DNA from: CAZOZZ01 sp965247425
Lineage (GTDB): Bacteria; Acidobacteriota; Terriglobia; 20CM-2-55-15
Direction of reading: 5' to 3'
Length of the DNA: 64,000 nucleotides
NCBI GenBank assembly: GCA_965247425.1
Contig: OZ252023.1
Coordinates: forward strand, 1,364,001-1,428,000
Part shown: positions 59,258-64,000 of the stretch, one piece after another
Numbering within the stretch: position 1 is the stretch's first letter
Layout: every line of letters begins with the position of its first letter
Notes under the pieces: generated by a model
Told to the model about the DNA's origin: nothing
Databases searched by the model: none
The model's input: the letters and a program-made list of their open reading frames with translations, nothing else
Translations under genes and position numbers: made by a program

Positions 59258-60088
59258 ATGCGTATCGCGGAGTGGATCAACCTCATTTTCTTTCTGCTTC
59301 TGACCGGCCTCGCGTGGATTCGTCCTCTGACGCTTGTTCGCCGGGGGAAGATAGCTCTGTTGGGTGGTATCGGTGTCGGCTGGACTCTGGCGAGCTGGCG
59401 ATCGGATCTTTTCCTGGCGCCGTCGTGGAGTACGTTCGTGAGAGACTGGTCTCCCGTGCCCATCCTCCTGATCGCATACTGGCAGGCCGGAGGATTTTTC
59501 GTCGAGCCCCGGGTAGCATTCCAGGAACGGTTGAGCCGGATAGACTTCGTCGTTGGCCAGGCCCTCGGTGTCTTCAAAGGGCTGTCATCCTCCCGCTGGT
59601 TCAGGGTCTATCTGGAAGCGGCCTATCTGCTGGCTTATCCACTCGTGCCATTCGCCCTCGTCGTGTTGTACCTGGGTGGGCGAGCGGGCCAGGCGGACCT
59701 CTTCTGGGCCGTCGTGCTGCCGCCATCCTACGTCTGCTACGCGATGCTTCCGTTCATACAGACCCTCCCTCCTCGTTTGCTGCACACGAACGGTGTCGAT
59801 TCCGTGCAGGGAACCGAGCGTGGTGTTCATCGGTTGCTGAACTTGTGGATCCTGGGATACCTCGGTATCGGAGCGAATACTTTTCCCAGCGGACACGTGG
59901 CCGCGACGATGGCCGCATCGCTTGTCGTGTATCAGTTCCTTCCAATGGTGGGCATGGTCTTTCTCTGGGTAGCTCTGAGTATTGCCGTGAGCGTTGTCGT
60001 CCGCAGATATCACTACTTCGTGGACGCGGTTCTCGGTGTCGCACTGGCTCTGGGCGGATGGTTTCTGGGTAATGCGCTCCGGATGTAG
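59258..60088 (+). CDS. PAP2-family membrane phosphatase
   Basis: 276 residues with six or more membrane helices. The second and third phosphatase signatures are clear: NTFPSGHVAATMAASL (SGH) and VVVRRYHYFVDAVLGVAL (R...H...D). The first (KxxxxxxRP) is not obvious, as in several inositol phosphorylceramide synthase-like PAP2 members. Expected to remove phosphate from a lipid or isoprenoid diphosphate at the periplasmic face. No ribosome site is evident before ATG 59258. Confidence 0.8.
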   Translation: MRIAEWINLIFFLLLTGLAWIRPLTLVRRGKIALLGGIGVGWTLASWRSDLFLAPSWSTFVRDWSPVPILLIAYWQAGGFFVEPRVAFQERLSRIDFVVGQALGVFKGLSSSRWFRVYLEAAYLLAYPLVPFALVVLYLGGRAGQADLFWAVVLPPSYVCYAMLPFIQTLPPRLLHTNGVDSVQGTERGVHRLLNLWILGYLGIGANTFPSGHVAATMAASLVVYQFLPMVGMVFLWVALSIAVSVVVRRYHYFVDAVLGVALALGGWFLGNALRM

Positions 60089-60148
60089 GAAGAAGAGCTA
60101 TCAGGTTTTCCCGACCTTGGACTTTGAATTTCCGACACCTCGTTGCGG

Positions 60149-60385
60149 CTACAGGGCTCCGGCGATGACGCCTTTCACCATCTGGAGTCCGATCAGGAGG
60201 ATCATCGGTGAAAAGTCCAGACCTCCCATATCCGGCAACATACGTCTGATCGGGTCCAGCACCGGTTCGGTGAGGCTGTTGACGAACTGGGAGATCGGGT
60301 TGTTGTGTGGAAGCCGTATCCACGAAATGATGACCGCCCCGAAAACGACGAAGGAATACATGTCGATGATCGTTAGCAACAGCAT
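60149..60385 (-). CDS. YggT-family membrane protein
   Basis: 78 residues with two hydrophobic segments (LLLTIIDMYSFVVFGAVIIS and LDFSPMILLIGLQMVKGVIAG) and the family signature SLTEPVLDPIRRMLPDMGGLDFSP, short for the family as it holds one of the usual two repeats. YggT proteins are linked to osmotic stress and to envelope processes. ATG 60385 lacks a good ribosome site. Confidence 0.82.
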   Translation of the reverse strand: MLLLTIIDMYSFVVFGAVIISWIRLPHNNPISQFVNSLTEPVLDPIRRMLPDMGGLDFSPMILLIGLQMVKGVIAGAL

Positions 60386-60500
60386 CTGTTCATGATACGC
60401 GATCCGCTTGGGGGGAGGACTTGCAAATCCATCCGTGATTCTGTGAACATGGCCATTCGATATCCTGACGCGGTCAGCCAAACAAACTTGAGGAGCATCC

Positions 60501-61862
60501 ATGCCTGAACTTCTGGAATCCCGAAACCCGTCGACGGGTGAAACCGTTGGCACCGTACCGATGACGCCGGTTCGAGAAATTGCCGGGATCGTTGCCCGGG
60601 CCCGAGAGTCGCTCGCGTCATGGCGCGGAATTGGTATCAGGGAGCGGGGTGAACTCCTCAAACCTGCGGGCGAACGGTTGCTGGCCGAAGCGGAAGAGAT
60701 CGGCATTCTCATCACGAAGGAAATGGGCAAAACGAAGCGGTCCAGTGTGGCCGAGGTGACCAATTGCGGGAAACGGTTTTCCCGCGCCGTGGATGAGATC
60801 GTAGACGCTCTCCGGCCTGAGGAAATCGAACATCGGCACACCCGATCGACCATCTACTACGACCCTTTCGGTGTGTGCGCCACGATCGCTCCGTGGAACT
60901 ACCCGGTTTCCATGGCGCAGTGGATGTTGTTGCCGGCTCTCATTGCCGGCAACACCATCGTCGTCAAACCATCTGAAGAGACACCCTTGAGTGGTCAGGC
61001 CTATTTCGACACCCTGAGCGCGTTCCTTCCTCCAAACGTGCTCCAGATCATCCAGGGTGCCGACGAAGCAGGAAAAGCCCTGGTGGCCTCGGATGTCGAT
61101 TTGATCGCCTTTACCGGTTCACGCGCGGCGGGCAAGCACATCCTGGCTGCTGCCGCGCCGGGACTGAAGCGCGTCATCTTGGAGCTCGGTGGAAAAGACC
61201 CTCTGGTGGTCCTTGCCGACGCCGATCTGGACGCCGCCGCCAAGTTCGCTCTCGTGAGCTGTTTCGAGAACGCGGGACAGATGTGCATTTCCACCGAGCG
61301 TATTTATGTGGCGGAAGAGGTTGCCGGGGAGTTCGAACAAAAGCTGGTGGCGCTGACTGCGGATTGGAAGGTTGGGGACGGCCTCGAAGAGGGTGTCCGA
61401 ATGGGGCCGATGGTCCACGGCCAGCAACGGGACCACGTGTTGTCACATATCGATAAGGCCCTCGAGCAGGGTGCGAGAGTTGTCGCCGGAGGGGAAGGAC
61501 ATCATGACGGTTTTGTGATGCCGACGATCCTTGTCGACGTGGCTGACGATATGGACGTCATGCAGGAGGAAACGTTCGGACCGGTTGCCTGTATCCGACC
61601 GTTCACCAATGTGGACGAGGCCGTCGAACTCGCAAACAAGAGTCCCTACGGTCTCGGCGCCGTGGTCTTTGGCCGTGACGAAGACAACGCCATGGCCGTC
61701 GCCCGCCGCCTCGATGCCGGGATGATCGGCGTCAACCGGGGCTGCTTCGGCGCCTCCGGAGCGCCGTGGGTCGGAGCCAAAGAAAGCGGTTACGGTTTCC
61801 ACAGTTCCGCGCAGGGCCACCGCCAGTTTGCCCAGGCCAGAGTTGTGAGCCGAGCGAAATAG
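60501..61862 (+). CDS. NAD(P)-dependent aldehyde dehydrogenase (succinate-semialdehyde type)
   Basis: 453 residues with GAGGAG upstream. IAPWNYPVSMAQWMLLPALIAGNTIVVKPSEETP (cofactor pocket with Asn and Lys), IAFTGSRAAGKHI, LELGGKDPLVVLADADLD (general base Glu) and FENAGQMCISTERIYV (nucleophile Cys) are complete. It most resembles the GabD/Sad group that oxidises succinate semialdehyde and related aldehydes. The start MPELLESRNPSTGE lacks ~20 residues of some homologues, which is normal for this group. Alone in its unit. Confidence 0.88.
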   Translation: MPELLESRNPSTGETVGTVPMTPVREIAGIVARARESLASWRGIGIRERGELLKPAGERLLAEAEEIGILITKEMGKTKRSSVAEVTNCGKRFSRAVDEIVDALRPEEIEHRHTRSTIYYDPFGVCATIAPWNYPVSMAQWMLLPALIAGNTIVVKPSEETPLSGQAYFDTLSAFLPPNVLQIIQGADEAGKALVASDVDLIAFTGSRAAGKHILAAAAPGLKRVILELGGKDPLVVLADADLDAAAKFALVSCFENAGQMCISTERIYVAEEVAGEFEQKLVALTADWKVGDGLEEGVRMGPMVHGQQRDHVLSHIDKALEQGARVVAGGEGHHDGFVMPTILVDVADDMDVMQEETFGPVACIRPFTNVDEAVELANKSPYGLGAVVFGRDEDNAMAVARRLDAGMIGVNRGCFGASGAPWVGAKESGYGFHSSAQGHRQFAQARVVSRAK

Positions 61863-61872
61863 CCAGGATAGC

Positions 61873-61985
61873 GTGTCGGGGCGGCCGTCCCTGGCCGCCC
61901 GCGGGCTTGAACTTCGCGTGGGTAACGAGATTTACTGTCAGGCGTTCTCTTTCCCGCGGGCGGCCAGGGACGGCCGCCCCGACAC
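61873..61985. repeat. Palindromic element, GTGTCGGGG family, matched arms
   Basis: GTGTCGGGGCGGCCGTCCCT...CCCGCGGG at left and its complement at right, so both arms are of the GGCC sub-type, unlike the mixed copies at 12.2 and 41.3 kb. It starts 10 bases after the aldehyde dehydrogenase stop and may terminate that transcript. Confidence 0.8.
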
Positions 61986-61993
61986 GGTGTTAC

Positions 61994-62205
61994 CTAGGAG
62001 CCTGCGCGGCAGAAGAGATCTACTACGAAAGCGGTATAATCGGTCCATATTTCCCCGATGTTTCGTTGAATAGAACCACCTCAAAATCGAGAAAATACCT
62101 CAAAGTCGAGAAAATACCTCAAAGTCGAGAAAATGCCTCAAAGTCGAGGAAATCTGGCATTCTCCACTTTCTCGCTACGATCCCTTCTGCCGCGCAGGCT
62201 CCTAG
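61994..62205. repeat. Palindromic element, TAGGAGCC family, copy C3 with 19-base tandem units
   Basis: Terminal arms CTAGGAGCCTGCGCGGCAGA and complement at 62205 (CTAG at both ends). Between them lies GCGGTATAATCGGTCC, shared with the other copies, and four tandem 19-base units (62078-62153; ACCTCAAAGTCGAGAAAAT with small changes). Copy C1 has only two units. It lies 9 bases from the GTGTCGGGG element and just past the amidase stop. Confidence 0.85.
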
Positions 62206-62213
62206 ACGTCGTC

Positions 62214-63839
62214 TCACCCCACAGTCTGCAGGAACTTCGGCTTTTGCCGATGCTTTGTCGCCTGCTCAAACGCGTAAGCGAACTTCAGTATCACGGGTTC
62301 GGTCCAGGCGCGGCCGAAGAACGAAATACCGATGGGCAGTCCCGACACGAAGCCCATCGGTACCGTGATGCTGGGGTATCCGGAAACGGCCGCCGGCCGT
62401 GAGCTAAAGCCGGTTCCGGTGTCGCCGTTGACGTGGTCGGTCATCCAGGCCGGTCCTCCCGTGGGTGCGATGATCGCGTCGAGGTTGTGCTCGTCCATCA
62501 CCTGGTCGATGCCTTCCCGCCTCGAGTAGCGATGACCGTTGGCCAGAGCATCCAGATATGCCGGGTCGGTAAGCGGTCCCTTTTCCTGGGCGGCGATCAG
62601 GATGTCCTGACCGAAGAATGGCATCTCGCGGTCCCGATTCTGTTCATTGAACTCGATGATCTCGGCCAGGCTTTTCACTCTTGCTCCCGGCCCGAGACTT
62701 TCCAGATAGGCGTTGAGATTCGCTTTGAATTCGTAGAGAAGAACCTCGAACTCCGAATCGCCGTACTTGTCCAGATTCGGAACGTCGGCCGGATCGATGA
62801 TCGTCGCGCCGGCATCCTTCGACGCAGCAATGGCTTCGTCAAAGAGCGCCACCACGTCGTCGCGGAAAGGGAAGTTGCGCGCGACACCCAGGCGGGCTCC
62901 CTCCAGCCCCGCCGCATCGAGAAACTGCGTGTAGTCGGTCTGGGAGTTGCCGTCGCTGGCTCCGGTCATGCCGTCACGCGGGTCGATTCCCGTCAGAGCA
63001 CCGAGCAGGATGGCGCCATCCCGCACCGTTCGAACCATGGGCCCCGCAGTGTCCTGGTTGTGAGCAATCGGGACGATTCCAGAGCGGCCGACCAGACCGA
63101 CGGTGGGTTTGATTCCAACGATACCCATTCTTGTGGAAGGACAGACGACCGATCCGTCCGTTTCGGTTCCGATCGCCAGAGCCGTGAGATTGGACGACAC
63201 CGCCGAGCCGGAACCGGAACTCGACCCACAGGGGTTGCGATCCAACGCATAGGGATTGCGGCATTGCCCACCGCGCCCGCTCCACCCGCTTGAGGAGTCG
63301 TTGGACCGGAAATTTGCCCACTCGCTCAAATTGGCCTTTGCCAGAATGATGGCGCCTGCCGCCCGCAGCTTCCCGGCCACGAACGAGTCTTCGGCGGGGA
63401 TCGACCCTTCCAGAGCCAGTGAGCCTGCGGTCGTGGTCATCTGATCGGCAGTGTCGATGTTGTCCTTGATCGTGACCGGAATACCGTGAAGGGGCCCGCG
63501 CGTCCGGCCCTCGGCGCGTTCGGCATCGAGTTGGTCGGCGATCTCCAGGGCCTGGGGATTGGTTTCGATGATCGATCGCAGTTCCGGGCCCTGACGGTCC
63601 AGCGCTTCGATTCGGGACAGGTAAAGCTCTGTGATCGACCGGGCCGTCCAGCGTCCGGACTCCATGCCCTCCTGGAGGTCCGCGACGGTGGCTTCGTCCA
63701 GTTCGAACGGCGCGGTCGCCGGGTCCCCGGCCTCCGACTCTGTTTCCGTGTCTCCGACGCGCCCGCATCCTGCCGGTCCGGCGGCGAGCCCGGCTCCGCC
63801 GAGGATCGTGTATCCGATAAAACGCCTGCGATTGATCAT
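62214..63839 (-). CDS. Exported amidase (amidase signature family)
   Basis: 541 residues. The catalytic Lys-cisSer-Ser triad is visible: Lys in IPVTIKDNIDTADQ, Ser in NPCGSSSGSGSAVSSN and Ser in IGTETDGSVVCPS. The N-terminus MINRRRFIGYTILGGAGLAAGPAGC has a twin-arginine motif followed by a lipobox, so it should be a Tat-exported lipoprotein. It hydrolyses amides; the range is unknown. Its neighbours include other amide-cleaving enzymes. Confidence 0.9.
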   Translation of the reverse strand: MINRRRFIGYTILGGAGLAAGPAGCGRVGDTETESEAGDPATAPFELDEATVADLQEGMESGRWTARSITELYLSRIEALDRQGPELRSIIETNPQALEIADQLDAERAEGRTRGPLHGIPVTIKDNIDTADQMTTTAGSLALEGSIPAEDSFVAGKLRAAGAIILAKANLSEWANFRSNDSSSGWSGRGGQCRNPYALDRNPCGSSSGSGSAVSSNLTALAIGTETDGSVVCPSTRMGIVGIKPTVGLVGRSGIVPIAHNQDTAGPMVRTVRDGAILLGALTGIDPRDGMTGASDGNSQTDYTQFLDAAGLEGARLGVARNFPFRDDVVALFDEAIAASKDAGATIIDPADVPNLDKYGDSEFEVLLYEFKANLNAYLESLGPGARVKSLAEIIEFNEQNRDREMPFFGQDILIAAQEKGPLTDPAYLDALANGHRYSRREGIDQVMDEHNLDAIIAPTGGPAWMTDHVNGDTGTGFSSRPAAVSGYPSITVPMGFVSGLPIGISFFGRAWTEPVILKFAYAFEQATKHRQKPKFLQTVG

Positions 63840-63916
63840 TTGATTGGTCCTTTAAGCTGTGGATTCGGAAACCTAGGAGCCCGTGGTGGAAGTCTGTAGG
63901 GTCGCGTTACGAGCGC

Positions 63917-63998
63917 CATGGGGCTAGATGCAAGGCGCCACGACGACGTCGATGCTCTTCATCGATCTAGGAGTGGCAACGCCGCAGCTGGCCCCATG
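63917..63998. repeat. Inverted repeat at the window end
   Basis: CATGGGGCTAGATGCAAGGC pairs imperfectly with GCCGCAGCTGGCCCCATG near the last bases, around GACGTCGATGCTCTTCATCG. A CTAGGAGCCC sequence at 63873 lies just upstream, like the ends of the TAGGAGCC family. The element may continue past the window. Confidence 0.5.
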
Positions 63999-64000
63999 CC

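Noticed and set aside
62078..62153. 19-base tandem units as a possible CRISPR array
   Set aside because: The units follow each other without spacers and no cas genes are near.
1..64000. tRNA or rRNA genes
   Set aside because: No cloverleaf-type or conserved ribosomal segments were recognised by eye on either strand; a covariance-model scan was not possible.

Overview
The window is a high-GC bacterial chromosome segment with densely packed genes on both strands. The gene repertoire suggests an uncultured member of the Acidobacteriota (Vicinamibacteria-like) or a related soil or marine lineage. The supporting families are DUF1028 and DUF5916 secreted proteins, Ser/Thr kinases with TolB/TPR or PD40 sensor ends, a DUF5117-type zinc metalloprotease, secreted creatininase-like proteins, secreted amidohydrolases and DUF4097. 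No rRNA, tRNA or CRISPR array was seen, so the taxonomy is inference.

Layout. 0-9 kb: partial lipase, DUF1028 protein, kinase-fold protein, ATP/ADP-type carrier, creatininase-like protein, two NHL propellers. 8.6-14.2 kb (minus strand): broken Ser/Thr kinase, DUF5916 outer-membrane protein, SoxC-like sulfite dehydrogenase with its cytochrome c. 14.4-17.3 kb: proton-translocating transhydrogenase operon pntA1-pntA2-pntB with a clear promoter. 17.4-24.3 kb: arylsulfotransferase lipoprotein, SDR, DUF454, lactate permease, Rieske ferredoxin, proline racemase family. 24.3-29.5 kb: first IS1380-type element, Rho_N-like small protein, Ser/Thr kinase, DUF4097. 29.7-32.0 kb: siroheme operon (hemD, precorrin-2 dehydrogenase, SUMT). 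32.1-36.7 kb: MoaD-like sulfur carrier and threonine-synthase-family gene, the latter split by an IS21 element and preceded by two tandem SAM-II-like riboswitches, each with its own terminator. 36.9-44 kb: PhoU and Na/Pi cotransporter, second creatininase-like protein, DinB and thioredoxin-like pair, metalloprotease. 44.3-56.1 kb: NarL-type regulator, a giant multi-PAS hybrid histidine kinase, and a second hybrid kinase destroyed by a frameshift, an IS1380 insertion and an amber codon. 56-64 kb: two amidohydrolases, PAP2 phosphatase, YggT, aldehyde dehydrogenase, amidase.

The most interesting locus is 32.1-36.7 kb. A SAM-sensing leader in front of a threonine-synthase homologue plus a GG-terminal sulfur carrier argues that these two genes make homocysteine/methionine with a protein thiocarboxylate as sulfur donor, rather than threonine. 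The IS21 insertion (6-bp duplication) then cut the gene after codon 18, while its end supplies a new in-frame ribosome site and GTG start.

The window is also full of mobile and palindromic DNA: three near-identical 1738-bp IS1380-type elements with CTAG duplications, one IS21, and at least six families of inverted-repeat (MITE/REP-like) elements in gene gaps. One of these families repeatedly places TAGGAGCC at gene ends, so that it supplies stop codons.
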